This document shows, one piece after another, positions 1 to 7,772 of a DNA stretch of 32,563 nucleotides; the stretch's first letter is position 1; each line of letters begins with the position of its first letter. Under the pieces are notes generated by a model. It ran no database searches, was not told the DNA's origin, and saw nothing but the letters and a program-made list of their open reading frames with translations. Origin of the DNA: a virus. The translations under genes and the position numbers were made by a program. The stretch is from positions 1 through 32,563 of IMG/VR virus record IMGVR_UViG_3300044846_000612, one strand, 5' to 3'.

Positions 1-2
1 GT

Positions 3-1049
3 AGTGCAACTATTCATGTGAAACCTTACGACGATACCAGTTCAACAAGAATTACCGATGGTATTCATCAGGATGCAGGACTGTATTACAATCACTCTCG
101 TAGAAAGTTTGCAAAAGGAATAACTCAAGCCCACAATGGGTTGAAGTATCGCACACGATCGGATGATGGCGGAAAAACTCATTCAGTTCATATTTCTCCA
201 ACTACAGAAAAAAATATGCGGGACGGATCTGCTAGAGAAGTAAAAGAAGAAGTCGAAGGTCTCGACGAAATTTCTGCAATGAAGGCAATTAGAACTTCTG
301 TAAAGCGCGAAGTTTCAGGAGTAACTAAGGCAATACAAACTGGTGATCCCGATGATGCTAACCAAAAGAAAATTGACAATAACAAAGATCGCATTCATAA
401 AAAGTATGGATATAGAGCCGCAAATATCGCGCATAATGTAGCAGGAAGAAGACTTGATTACATGGATGGACCCTATCAGCCACGTCGTGTGCGTAAGGAA
501 GAATTCGATTTCGATTTATTCGAATCAATTATGCTAGGCGAAGGCGATCTATCCATTCGCACCTTGTATAACAAATATGCTGACCATGCTCTGGGTGCTG
601 GAGATAGTCCAGATCCTAAGAAAGCTGCTGCAGTCAAGAAAGCAATTGTCAAGGTCCATGGTGCCACTGTTATGGGTCATCTAGAAAAAGCCAAGAATGC
701 TGCTGCCAAAAATGATCAAGATTCAGAAAGCAATCATTTTAACAATGCTAGAAATTCAGCAAAAACAGACACTATGAGTGCAACTGTTGGCAAGAATCGT
801 TCTTCTATGCGTAAAGAAGAAGTCGATCTAGACGAGAGTCGTATGAAAGATCTGGCGATGGACATGGAATCATTGTCACATGCAGATTTTAAAAAAAAGC
901 ATAGAAGATCAAAGCAAGAAATGCAAGATGCGTTAAAGTCTGAAGAACTAAAGGGCAATCAACATAAGATTGATGCCAATAAGAATGGTAAGGTTGACGG
1001 ACACGATTTCAAGATTTTGCGTAATGCAAAGAAAGCAAGATACCAGTAA
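3..1049 (+). CDS. Left-truncated phage protein with repeated acidic motifs and an EF-hand loop (probable virion protein)
   Basis: The frame is open to the left edge, so the real start lies outside the window; the GTG at 18 is only an internal codon. I do not recognise a family over the full length. Visible: a basic, low-complexity protein with three spaced acidic segments of the type KEE-x-x-x-LDE (near bases 243-275, 496-525 and 811-838), and close to the C-terminus a canonical 12-residue EF-hand calcium loop, D-A-N-K-N-G-K-V-D-G-H-D (bases 972-1007), with oxygen ligands at loop positions 1, 3, 5, 9 and 12 and Gly at 6. It lies upstream of the prohead protease, where T4-like phages keep portal and prohead-core genes, so a head or virion role is inferred from position only. 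No RNA or DNA enzyme motif is seen. Confidence 0.8.
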   Translation, partial: SATIHVKPYDDTSSTRITDGIHQDAGLYYNHSRRKFAKGITQAHNGLKYRTRSDDGGKTHSVHISPTTEKNMRDGSAREVKEEVEGLDEISAMKAIRTSVKREVSGVTKAIQTGDPDDANQKKIDNNKDRIHKKYGYRAANIAHNVAGRRLDYMDGPYQPRRVRKEEFDFDLFESIMLGEGDLSIRTLYNKYADHALGAGDSPDPKKAAAVKKAIVKVHGATVMGHLEKAKNAAAKNDQDSESNHFNNARNSAKTDTMSATVGKNRSSMRKEEVDLDESRMKDLAMDMESLSHADFKKKHRRSKQEMQDALKSEELKGNQHKIDANKNGKVDGHDFKILRNAKKARYQ

Positions 1050-1059
1050 GGAATAACAG

Positions 1060-1437
1060 ATGGCGGACAAAGCAGTTCTAAAACTAACACAGATTCATGG
1101 TGTTGTAAAAGTGCGTGGTACTGGGTCAGCCACAATTGCACTTGCTACAGACTTGAAGAAAACATCCGAATCCCAGTCTTCACCAAAGGCAAACATTCGC
1201 ACCATTCATTGGGCAATGTCAAATGGAGATACCGCGACCATTACTAGAAATAGTGTAACTTTATATTATCTGTCTGGTACAGGTAAGATGGAATTCTTGG
1301 GCTGGTCTGATAATGAAGAAAATGGTTCAGACATCGTAGTAAATTTTGCATCGGGTACTGGATCTGTAGTTCTGGAACTCGCTAAGATTTCCGGATATGG
1401 TTCGCAGCAACATCAGAACCAAGGAGATCTAGGATAA
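1060..1437 (+). CDS. Conserved-looking small beta-rich protein upstream of gene 21
   Basis: 125 aa, starting 10 bp after the preceding stop, with a weak AAGGA upstream of the ATG. The sequence is rich in short alternating hydrophobic stretches (VVKVRG, SATIALATDL, SVTLYYLSGT, SVVLELAKI), suggesting an all-beta fold, and it ends in a Gln/Gly-rich tail. No signal peptide, membrane segment or catalytic motif is visible. Its stop (TAA) overlaps the ATG of gene 21 by one base (TAATG), so it is translationally coupled to the protease. In T4 the equivalent place between genes 20 and 21 is held by prohead core genes 67 and 68, but I see no clear similarity to those. Structural or assembly role is inference. 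Confidence 0.8.
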   Translation: MADKAVLKLTQIHGVVKVRGTGSATIALATDLKKTSESQSSPKANIRTIHWAMSNGDTATITRNSVTLYYLSGTGKMEFLGWSDNEENGSDIVVNFASGTGSVVLELAKISGYGSQQHQNQGDLG

Positions 1438-2105
1438 TGAAACTTATTACTGAAGTCGTTGAAGATGTAAACCTTTTAATCGAAGAAACCGATGGTAAGA
1501 AAACACACTTTATTGAGGGTGTGTTTCTGCAATCTAATTTGGCAAACCGCAATGGTCGTGTATATCCAAAAGAGATAATGTCAAAAGAAGTCGAGAGATA
1601 TAATGAAAGTTATGTCAAGTCGAATCGTGCTCTCGGAGAACTCGGTCACCCAGATGGTCCATCGATTAATCTAGATCGCGTTTCGCACATGATTGTTTCG
1701 CTTAGAGAAGACGGTGACAATTATATTGGTAAAGCAAAACTCATGGATACTCCAATGGGTAATATTGCTAAAGGTCTTATCGAGGGTGGTGCTAAACTTG
1801 GTGTTTCTTCCCGTGGTATGGGTACATTGAAAGCAAACAAAGAAGGTATTAATGAAGTCCAAGACGACTTCTACCTTGCTACTGCTGCTGACATTGTAGC
1901 AGATCCTTCTGCTCCTGACGCATTCGTTCAGGGCATTATGGAAAATAAAGAATGGGTCGTGGTTAATGGTGTGTGGACAGAGCAAGCATGCGACATGTCT
2001 AAGAAGTTGATCAAGAAAGCATCCAGAAAAGAATTGGAAGAAGCGAAGTTGAGAGTATTTGAATCTTTCTTAAATCGTGTCTCCCGTAAAACAAAAGTTT
2101 TATAA
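1437..2105 (+). CDS. 21: Prohead core protease gp21
   Basis: 222 aa, close to T4 gp21 length. This serine protease (herpesvirus assemblin-like, U9/S80-type family) sits in the prohead core, activates itself, then cleaves scaffold and capsid proteins before DNA packaging. Visible marks are the N-terminal GVFLQSNLANRNGRVYPKE block, the conserved G-E-L-G-H-P with candidate catalytic His71, and G-V-S-S-R-G with the nucleophile Ser at 124/125. The start overlaps the previous stop (TAATG) and has GGAG about 10 bases upstream. The stop codon lies inside the late promoter of gene 22. Position directly before 22 and 23 is the T4-like order. Cleavage consensus of the family (L/I-x-E) is found in gp23 and other proteins here. 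Confidence 0.96.
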   Translation: MKLITEVVEDVNLLIEETDGKKTHFIEGVFLQSNLANRNGRVYPKEIMSKEVERYNESYVKSNRALGELGHPDGPSINLDRVSHMIVSLREDGDNYIGKAKLMDTPMGNIAKGLIEGGAKLGVSSRGMGTLKANKEGINEVQDDFYLATAADIVADPSAPDAFVQGIMENKEWVVVNGVWTEQACDMSKKLIKKASRKELEEAKLRVFESFLNRVSRKTKVL

Positions 2106-2108
2106 ATA
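2101..2108 (+). promoter_or_regulatory. T4-type late promoter of gene 22
   Basis: Exact TATAAATA, the complete late-promoter -10 element recognised by gp55-RNA polymerase in T4. It overlaps the stop codon of gene 21 and lies 31 bp before the gene 22 ATG, leaving a leader of about 24 nt. No -35 is required in T4 late promoters. The assignment rests on exact motif plus position. Confidence 0.85.
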
Positions 2109-2138
2109 TTATATAATCTCGAATTCTAGGAGAAGCAA

Positions 2139-3257
2139 ATGAACGTAGAAAACAAAATCAGAGAGTTGCTTACAAAAAAGCAACTATCCGAGGAAAATGC
2201 TGGTCCGATGGGCGCAGCAAAGGGTAAGGATACTTCTATCCCTGCAAAAACTGCAGGCGACACAAAGAATCCGCGTCAGGGATCGTCGGAAGACGCAACT
2301 ATTGCAAGCGAACGTGATCAGGAAACTGACAATCCAGGCGCTAAAGAAGCTTCGCCAGTTTCTGATAACAAGAGCAAGATTTCACAATCGGGCGCAGGTG
2401 CTGCTCCAAACTTTACTACAGTTGCTGATCCAACGTCGGTTGTAAACCAAGCGTCTTCAAAAGGTAATGTTCATCAAGAAGAATATGATCCAGAAGAAGA
2501 TGAAGATCTAGAAGATGGTGAAGATGAAGATCTTGAAGAAGATTTCGCTGCCGATCTAGCATCTTTGTTTGATGGTAATGAAAACCTAACAGAAGATTTC
2601 CGCGACAAGGCATCATCGCTTTTCGAAGCAATGGTTGTTGCGAGAGTTTCCAATGAAGTAAGTTTGATCGAAGACCGTTTGGTTGAAGAAGCTGCTGAGT
2701 TGATGGAAGAATATAAGTCGGAACTCGTAGAGAAGGTTGATTCTTATCTCGGTTACGTAATCGAAAATTGGATCGAAGAAAATCAATTGGCAGTAGAAAA
2801 CGGTCTCCGTACTGACATTGCTGAAGATTTCATCGACGGTCTAAAAACACTTTTCGCTGAGCATTATGTTGATGTCCCAGAAGACAAATACGATGTTCTA
2901 GGTGAAATGCAATCACAGATCGAAGAAATTTCTTCGAAACTGGATGAAGCAATCGCTGCTAATGTAGAACTACACGATGCTAATCTTCACCTCAACAAGG
3001 AAAGTGTTCTTTCTGTAGTTGCTGAAGGTCTTGCAAAAACAGACGCTGAGAAATTCAAGTCGTTGGTCGCTGATGTAGAATTCGAGAATGCAGATATCTT
3101 TGAAGAGAAGTTGAATGTCATCAAGGAAAATTATTTCCCCAAGACAAGAACTCTTTCTGAAGAGAAGTTTGACGATGGAGTTGACAATGACTTCAGCGAA
3201 GGATCAACCGTAAGTCAGTATATCAAGGCACTTGACGTACTTGCTTCTAAAAATTAA
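2139..3257 (+). CDS. 22: Prohead core scaffolding protein gp22
   Basis: 372 aa, larger than T4 gp22 (about 270 aa). The main prohead scaffold is consumed by gp21 during maturation. The N-terminal ~110 residues are low-complexity (Ser, Gly, Thr, Asn, Lys). An extremely acidic patch follows (around residues 115-135, almost only Glu and Asp), then a long alpha-helical, coiled-coil-like region rich in Glu, Leu and Val. Several L-x-E or L-F-E type sites fit gp21 processing. The start is chosen by AGGAG 7 bp upstream. Assignment relies on position between protease 21 and capsid 23 plus the acidic helical composition, because scaffolds diverge quickly in sequence. Confidence 0.9.
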   Translation: MNVENKIRELLTKKQLSEENAGPMGAAKGKDTSIPAKTAGDTKNPRQGSSEDATIASERDQETDNPGAKEASPVSDNKSKISQSGAGAAPNFTTVADPTSVVNQASSKGNVHQEEYDPEEDEDLEDGEDEDLEEDFAADLASLFDGNENLTEDFRDKASSLFEAMVVARVSNEVSLIEDRLVEEAAELMEEYKSELVEKVDSYLGYVIENWIEENQLAVENGLRTDIAEDFIDGLKTLFAEHYVDVPEDKYDVLGEMQSQIEEISSKLDEAIAANVELHDANLHLNKESVLSVVAEGLAKTDAEKFKSLVADVEFENADIFEEKLNVIKENYFPKTRTLSEEKFDDGVDNDFSEGSTVSQYIKALDVLASKN

Positions 3258-3262
3258 ATTTA

Positions 3263-3270
3263 TATAAATA
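3263..3270 (+). promoter_or_regulatory. T4-type late promoter of gene 23
   Basis: Exact TATAAATA in the short gap between 22 and 23, 31 bp before the capsid ATG: the same spacing as the gene 22 late promoter. A strong ribosome site (AAAGGGGA) lies between it and the start, as expected for the most abundant virion protein. Confidence 0.87.
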
Positions 3271-3301
3271 AATCTATTGAACACCTAAAGGGGAAAACTA
3301 A

Positions 3302-4588
3302 ATGTTTCTTTCAGAGCAACTAACAAAAAAGTGGGAACCAGTTCTCAATCATGACGGACTTGGCCAGATCACAGATAAATACAAGCGTGCGGTTACTGCA
3401 GTAGTTCTTGAAAACCAAGAGAAGGCACTTCGCGAAGAGCGCACTGCTCTTTTCGAAACTCCAGCAAACAACATCGCTGGTACTGGTGCGTCTGACATCG
3501 ATCGCTACGATCCAATCCTAATCTCGCTCGTTCGTCGTGCGCTGCCTAACTTGATGGCATATGACGTTGCTGGCGTTCAACCTATGACTGGTCCAACTGG
3601 TCTTATCTTCGCAATGAAGTCGCGCTACAGCACACAAGATGGCACAGAAGCTCTCTTCAACGAAGCAGATACAGACTTCTCGGGTAGTGGTTCTCATGAT
3701 GGTTCAAACCCAGTTGATGGTACTTACACCACTGGTGTTGGTATTGCAACAGTAGACGCTGAGCAACGTGGCGAATCTGGCGGAACTGACTTTGGCCAAA
3801 TGGCATTCTCGATCGAGAAAACAACTGTAACTGCTAAGACACGTGCTCTTAAAGCAGAATACACTGTAGAACTCGCTCAAGATCTCAAGGCAATTCACGG
3901 TCTTGACGCTGAAGGCGAACTTTCCAACATCCTTTCACAAGAAATTCTTGCTGAAATCAACCGCGAAGTTATCCGTACGATCTACAAAGTTGCTAAGACA
4001 GGTGCCGCTTCGACTGCAACTGCTGGTACTTTCGATCTTGACGTTGACTCAAACGGTCGTTGGTCAGTTGAGCGTTTCAAGGGTCTTCTGTTCAACATCG
4101 AACGTGACGCTAACGTAATCGCTCAAGACACCCGTCGTGGTAAGGGTAACTTCATCATCTGTTCGTCAGATGTTGCTGCTGCTCTCGCAATGGCAGGTAT
4201 GCTTGACACAGGTGGTGCGCTTAATGGTTCGCCAACTCTTCAAGTTGATGACACAGGCAATACCTTCGTTGGTACGCTGAACGGTCGTTACAAAGTATTC
4301 GTAGATCCATACTCAGCAAACACTGGCGCTGCATCGCAGTTCTATGTTGTTGGTTATAAGGGTTCTAATGCTTATGACGCTGGTATCTTCTATTGCCCAT
4401 ACGTTCCACTACAAATGGTTCGTGCTATCGATCCTAACACCTTCCAACCAAAAATTGGTTTCAAGACTCGTTACGGGATGATCGCTAACCCATTCGTAAC
4501 TCAGTCGAACGGCACAACTGACGCTGATACATTCACTGCTAACCGCAACCAATACTATCGTCGCGTTAAGGTTACTAACCTTATGTAA
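3302..4588 (+). CDS. 23: Major capsid protein gp23
   Basis: 428 aa, shorter than T4 gp23 (521 aa) as in many exo-T-even phages. It forms the hexamers of the head (HK97 fold). Clear T4 gp23 blocks are visible: LVRRALPNLMAYDVAGVQPM, then PTGLIFAMKSRY, the central LKAEYTVELAQDLKAIHGLD, the EILAEINREVIR helix, GNFIICSSDVAAAL, and near the end YCPYVPLQ and GFKTRYGM. The N-terminal delta domain ends with a candidate gp21 cleavage site, Leu50-Phe-Glu52, followed by Thr53. Codon use is strongly biased (CGT, GGT, AAC, GAC), typical of very high expression. It has its own late promoter and an efficient terminator behind it. Start chosen by AAGGGGA 8 bp upstream. Confidence 0.97.
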   Translation: MFLSEQLTKKWEPVLNHDGLGQITDKYKRAVTAVVLENQEKALREERTALFETPANNIAGTGASDIDRYDPILISLVRRALPNLMAYDVAGVQPMTGPTGLIFAMKSRYSTQDGTEALFNEADTDFSGSGSHDGSNPVDGTYTTGVGIATVDAEQRGESGGTDFGQMAFSIEKTTVTAKTRALKAEYTVELAQDLKAIHGLDAEGELSNILSQEILAEINREVIRTIYKVAKTGAASTATAGTFDLDVDSNGRWSVERFKGLLFNIERDANVIAQDTRRGKGNFIICSSDVAAALAMAGMLDTGGALNGSPTLQVDDTGNTFVGTLNGRYKVFVDPYSANTGAASQFYVVGYKGSNAYDAGIFYCPYVPLQMVRAIDPNTFQPKIGFKTRYGMIANPFVTQSNGTTDADTFTANRNQYYRRVKVTNLM

Positions 4589-4594
4589 TCGATA

Positions 4595-4613
4595 CCTTCC
4601 CATTAGAGGAAGG
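4595..4613 (+). repeat. Small stem-loop after gene 23
   Basis: A 6-bp perfect stem (CCTTCC with GGAAGG) with a 7-nt loop, beginning 6 bp after the gene 23 stop and followed by GTTGC and A-rich sequence rather than a T-tract. It stands just before the main terminator hairpin, so the capsid mRNA 3' end would carry two tandem stem-loops; a role in protection from 3' exonucleases is inference. Confidence 0.55.
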
Positions 4614-4627
4614 GTTGCAAAAAAACT

Positions 4628-4660
4628 GGGGGGAGCAGAAATGCTCTCCCCATTTTCATT
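4628..4660 (+). terminator. Rho-independent terminator after gene 23
   Basis: A 10-bp stem (left arm GGGGGGAGCA, right arm TGCTCTCCCC, one G-U pair) closed by a GAAA tetraloop and followed by ATTTTCATT. It separates the highly expressed capsid gene from the next late unit, whose TATAAATA begins at the last base of the terminator. Confidence 0.88.
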
Positions 4661-4667
4661 ATAAATA
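4660..4667 (+). promoter_or_regulatory. T4-type late promoter of the tail gene
   Basis: Exact TATAAATA immediately behind the gene 23 terminator, 22 bp before the next ATG, so the leader would be about 16 nt and just able to hold the GAGGGTAA ribosome site. It gives the tail gene an independent late start. Confidence 0.85.
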
Positions 4668-4689
4668 GTATGAAACAAATGAGGGTAAC

Positions 4690-5274
4690 ATGGTATTAAA
4701 AACATCGCTGGGTGTAACAGAAGCAAACTGGGTCAATCAACAACCCAGCGATCTCGATTATCTTAAACCAAATGGGTTTAAGTTTCAGGTTCACAATCTA
4801 CCAAATGTTTCATACTTCTGTCAGGCAGCAAATATTCCTGCGATACAACTCGGATCTCCTACATTCCAAACACCACTGTCAGATATTCCAGTTCCTGGAG
4901 ATAAATTAACATATGGTGACTTGGTAATTCGGTTTCTTGTTCAAGAGAACATGAGCAACTATCTTGAATTATATAACTGGATGGTTGGTCTAGGATTTCC
5001 AGAGTCTAGAGATCAATATAAAAACTGGAATGAATCGCAACGTTATAGATTTCCTGCCATTTCAGATAAACGTCTCGGCGCATTAGGAAACTTCTCAGAC
5101 GCAGACTTCTTCATTCTTGACTCGGACAACAATCCGAATGTTAAAATTACATACTATGATGTGTTCCCAGTTAGTCTTGAGGCATTAGACTTCGACATCA
5201 GTTCTGGTAGAGCAGATTACTTGGTTGGTATTGCTGCATTTAAATATCGCCAATATACAGTTGCGGCACTTTAA
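4690..5274 (+). CDS. 3: gp3-like tail completion and sheath stabilizer protein (gp19 tail-tube fold family)
   Basis: 194 aa. The pattern FQV-x-NLP-x-V-x-Y-F-x-QA-x-NIPAI, then IPVPGDKLTYGDLVIRFLVQENMSNY in the first half, and YYDVFPVSLEALDFD with KYRQYTV at the end, matches the T4 gp19/gp3 tail-tube fold: compare T4 gp19, with FQ-CKA-LPAG, a VAGDR segment, and LWPTNVGELQLDWD with a final YW. In cyanophage-like T4 relatives the gene between 23 and uvsY is annotated as gp3, the terminator of tail tube and sheath, which is why I prefer gp3 over a second tube protein gp19. It has a late promoter of its own and GAGGGTAA upstream of the ATG. The alternative is a gp19 paralogue; the fold assignment is surer than the gene number. 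Confidence 0.75.
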   Translation: MVLKTSLGVTEANWVNQQPSDLDYLKPNGFKFQVHNLPNVSYFCQAANIPAIQLGSPTFQTPLSDIPVPGDKLTYGDLVIRFLVQENMSNYLELYNWMVGLGFPESRDQYKNWNESQRYRFPAISDKRLGALGNFSDADFFILDSDNNPNVKITYYDVFPVSLEALDFDISSGRADYLVGIAAFKYRQYTVAAL

Positions 5275-5277
5275 AGC

Positions 5278-5306
5278 TTGACATTCCAAGCAAAATTTAG
5301 TATACT
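5278..5306 (+). promoter_or_regulatory. Sigma70-type promoter of uvsY-uvsW
   Basis: TTGACA (5278-5283), a 17-bp spacer and TATACT (5301-5306), ending 26 bp before the uvsY ATG. The -35 begins 3 bp after the preceding stop. It marks the switch from late virion genes to host-polymerase-driven recombination genes. Confidence 0.85.
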
Positions 5307-5332
5307 TATATTATTTTTCTATTGAGGGCATT

Positions 5333-5773
5333 ATGAAACTATCTGAAATTCAAGAGTCATGGACTAAAGACTGCAAGATCGACCAATTAAATCTTGGTCC
5401 AGAATCAACCAAAACTCCAGAGTTGCATTCTAAGTATCTTAACATACTATCAAATTCTAAACTGCAGTTGCGCAAGGCAGAGGCAGATTATTATCGCTTG
5501 CGCAGAACTAAGATGCGGTATTATCGCGGCGAACTTACTCGTGAAGAACTTGAAGAACATGGGTGGAATCAATACCAAGGTCTCAAACCATTAAAAAATG
5601 AGATGGACGATGTTCTTCAGTGTGATGAAGAGATGATCAAACAACAAGACAAGATTGATTATATCAAGGCAGTTTTATATCAATTAGAGCAGATTCTGCG
5701 GTCACTAAATAGTAGGACATGGGATATTAAGTCCGCAATTGAGTGGACCAAATTTACAAATGGATTAATGTGA
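5333..5773 (+). CDS. uvsY: Recombination mediator UvsY
   Basis: 146 aa (T4 UvsY is 137 aa). UvsY is the hexameric mediator that loads UvsX recombinase on gp32-coated single-stranded DNA. Sequence blocks resemble T4 UvsY: an N-terminal MKLSEIQESWTKD, an LHSKYLNILSNSKLQLRKAEADYYRLR helix with the K-R-x-Y-Y-x-G step (RTKMRYYRGEL), and the C-terminal region ending in RSLNSRTWDIKSAIEW-KF. The ribosome site GAGGG lies 5-6 bp before the ATG. It ends with ATGTGA, giving a 4-bp overlap with the preferred GTG start of uvsW. The partner UvsX is encoded at 25.3 kb. Confidence 0.92.
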   Translation: MKLSEIQESWTKDCKIDQLNLGPESTKTPELHSKYLNILSNSKLQLRKAEADYYRLRRTKMRYYRGELTREELEEHGWNQYQGLKPLKNEMDDVLQCDEEMIKQQDKIDYIKAVLYQLEQILRSLNSRTWDIKSAIEWTKFTNGLM

Positions 5774-7272
5774 CCGATCTAACCATCACTAAAAAAGATG
5801 AAGTGTATCTGAATGTGGAATGCGACCCCAGTATTTCGCAGGAACTATTAGAGTATTTTACGTTTGATGTTCCAGGTGCAAAATTTATGCCTACCTACCG
5901 TGCTAAGTTATGGGACGGTAAGGCAAGGTTGTTTAACATGTGGACTAAAGAACTATACGTTGGTCTCCTTCCATACCTCAGAGAATTTTGCCAGCGCAAT
6001 GAATATGAGATGGACGTTCAAATCGAACGTATCGGCGATCCCATAACCTATGAAGAACTGGTTGAATATGCTGACTCACTGAATCTCCGCTCACAAGGTA
6101 ATCCGATCGAAGCAAGAGACTATCAGTTGGACGCAGTTAAGTATGCGATTCGTATCGGTAGAACTCTGCTACTGTCACCAACTGCATCAGGTAAGTCGCT
6201 GATCATTTATCTGTTGATGCGTTACCACCAAAAGTTTGACCGCAAACAATTAATTATTGTTCCTACCACATCTCTGGTTGAACAAATGTATAAGGACTTT
6301 CAAGATTATGCCTCGGAAACAGACTGGAAAGCAAGTTATAATTGTGCGAGAATCTATTCGGGGTTCGAGAAGTCGAATGAGTATCCCATTACAATATCAA
6401 CATGGCAGTCAATCTACAAGTTACCTAAAAAGTTTTTTGATGAGTTTGATGTTATATATGGAGACGAAGCGCATCTTTTCAAAGCGAAATCGTTAACATC
6501 AATCTTCAATAAATGCACCAAGACTAAGTTCCGCATCGGAACAACAGGAACTCTTGATGGAACTAAGACGCATAAGTTAATCCTCGAGGGATTGTTTGGT
6601 AAGGTTCATAAGGTTATCTCGACCAAAGAATTAATGGATCAGGGATCCGTTGCCGATCTAGACATAACTTGCATCGTGTTGGATTATACTGATGAAGAGA
6701 AGAAATCACTAACCAAGTATACCTATCAGGAAGAAATGGACTGGTTGGTAACACATCAAAAGCGCAATAACATCATCAAGAATCTGGCAACCACCCAGAA
6801 GGGCAACACGTTGGTGCTATTCCAGTTTGTTGAGAAACATGGCGCTGTTTTGTATGACTTGATCAACGAGAAGATCGGAAAGTCTCGCCGAGTATTCTTT
6901 GTCCACGGTGGAACTGACACTCAGCAACGCGAGAAGGTTCGAGAGATTACCGAGAAAGAAAAAGATGCAGTTATCATCGCATCTTATGGCACCTTTTCAA
7001 CGGGAATAAATATAAGGAATCTGCATAATGTCATATTCGCTTCTCCGTCGAAATCTAGAGTAAGAAATCTTCAGTCGATTGGTAGAGGATTGCGTAAGGG
7101 AGATGACAAAACTTCCTGCCGTCTTTTTGATATTGGTGATGACTTATCTTGGAAGAGCAGAAAGAATTATACTCTACTACACATGATAGAGAGAATTAAG
7201 TTATATAATGAAGAAGGTTTTAAATACAAACTCGTGAGGATATCTACTGATGGAAACTCCAAAGGTAATTAA
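5770..7272 (+). CDS. uvsW: RNA-DNA and DNA-DNA helicase UvsW
   Basis: 500 aa from the GTG at 5770, the same size as T4 UvsW (about 502 aa). This SF2 helicase unwinds R-loops and branched DNA and helps shift from origin- to recombination-dependent replication. An N-terminal UvsW-specific domain (MPTYRAKLWDGKARLFN corresponds to T4 FNPRFRYGNWDGRIRLL) precedes Walker A PTASGKS (137-143), DEAH box (232-235), motif III-like TTGTLDG, TGI in FSTGINIRNLHNV, and motif VI QSIGRGLR (435-442). An upstream GTG at 5743 is in frame, but 5770 gives ATGTGA coupling to uvsY and an N-terminus of family length. The box is DEAH, where T4 has DECH. Confidence 0.95.
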   Translation: MTDLTITKKDEVYLNVECDPSISQELLEYFTFDVPGAKFMPTYRAKLWDGKARLFNMWTKELYVGLLPYLREFCQRNEYEMDVQIERIGDPITYEELVEYADSLNLRSQGNPIEARDYQLDAVKYAIRIGRTLLLSPTASGKSLIIYLLMRYHQKFDRKQLIIVPTTSLVEQMYKDFQDYASETDWKASYNCARIYSGFEKSNEYPITISTWQSIYKLPKKFFDEFDVIYGDEAHLFKAKSLTSIFNKCTKTKFRIGTTGTLDGTKTHKLILEGLFGKVHKVISTKELMDQGSVADLDITCIVLDYTDEEKKSLTKYTYQEEMDWLVTHQKRNNIIKNLATTQKGNTLVLFQFVEKHGAVLYDLINEKIGKSRRVFFVHGGTDTQQREKVREITEKEKDAVIIASYGTFSTGINIRNLHNVIFASPSKSRVRNLQSIGRGLRKGDDKTSCRLFDIGDDLSWKSRKNYTLLHMIERIKLYNEEGFKYKLVRISTDGNSKGN

Positions 7273-7618
7273 ATTTAAAAATGGCGACCTAGTAATCGCA
7301 TCGATAAGAGACAGTGAAGCGAATGAATTATTCTGGATGGATAATCCTATTGTGGTAGTTCCTTATCCTGTCATCCAAGAAGATGTTGTTGGAGAAACGT
7401 TTCTTCTGAAACCATGGATTGGTATTACTACAGAGAAAACTTTCCTGATACCCAAATCTGAAATAATTACTGTCTGTCTTTTGAGAGAGAATCTCCTCGG
7501 TCAGTATGAAAGATATATCTCAGGAGAAGTAAAGTTCCCCGAGGAAACTCAAGAGGAAAATACAGACATCGATATGCTGCACTCCCGACTACTCAGAAGC
7601 AGGAACCTACTCAATTAA
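7250..7618 (+). CDS. Sm-like-fold phage protein, paralogue of the 21.8-kb gene
   Basis: 122 aa. It starts 23 bp inside the end of uvsW with a GTGAGGA ribosome site, so it is co-translated. The N-terminal strand pattern VIKFKNGDLVIASI, followed by a Pro-containing strand pair (NPIVVVPYPV), LLKPWIG and EIITV, resembles small Sm-like (LSm) beta-barrel proteins common in T4-like marine phages as hypothetical genes. The same order of blocks (K-x3-GD-x-I-I-A, KP, L-x-P-F, ITV, Y) is found in the 99-aa protein at 21802. The C-terminal ~35 residues are an added charged tail. RNA binding is suggested only by fold analogy. Confidence 0.75.
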   Translation: METPKVIKFKNGDLVIASIRDSEANELFWMDNPIVVVPYPVIQEDVVGETFLLKPWIGITTEKTFLIPKSEIITVCLLRENLLGQYERYISGEVKFPEETQEENTDIDMLHSRLLRSRNLLN

Positions 7619-7720
7619 GCAGTAGTAAAGCTATTATTCATCATACTCGACATAGTCATTATACCTCGAAACGCGAGTGTTGTCAAGCCTTTATCGCGAA
7701 ATAATAGTGAAAAAAAATCA

Positions 7721-7749
7721 TTGACTAATAAGAAAAAGTATAGTATAAC
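7721..7749 (+). promoter_or_regulatory. Sigma70-type promoter of gene 55
   Basis: TTGACT, 17-bp spacer, TATAAC, with the flanking sequence AAAAAGTATAGTATA that recurs in the promoters at 21169 and 28514. It stands in the 154-bp gap 7619-7772, the largest in the window; the rest of that gap shows only a weak CTCG/CGAG stem near 7665-7677 and no T-tract, so I call no terminator there. Host-type recognition fits production of gp55 before late transcription. Confidence 0.85.
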
Positions 7750-7772
7750 GGTATGTATAGATGGAGTTATAA

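Noticed and set aside
18-20. GTG as the start of the first gene
   Set aside because: The frame stays open to the window edge and no ribosome site precedes it; the gene is better described as truncated.
188-394. Minus-strand open frames across the window (such as this one)
   Set aside because: All lie opposite well-supported + strand genes, with no ribosome sites, promoters or recognisable products; they are shadows of codon bias.
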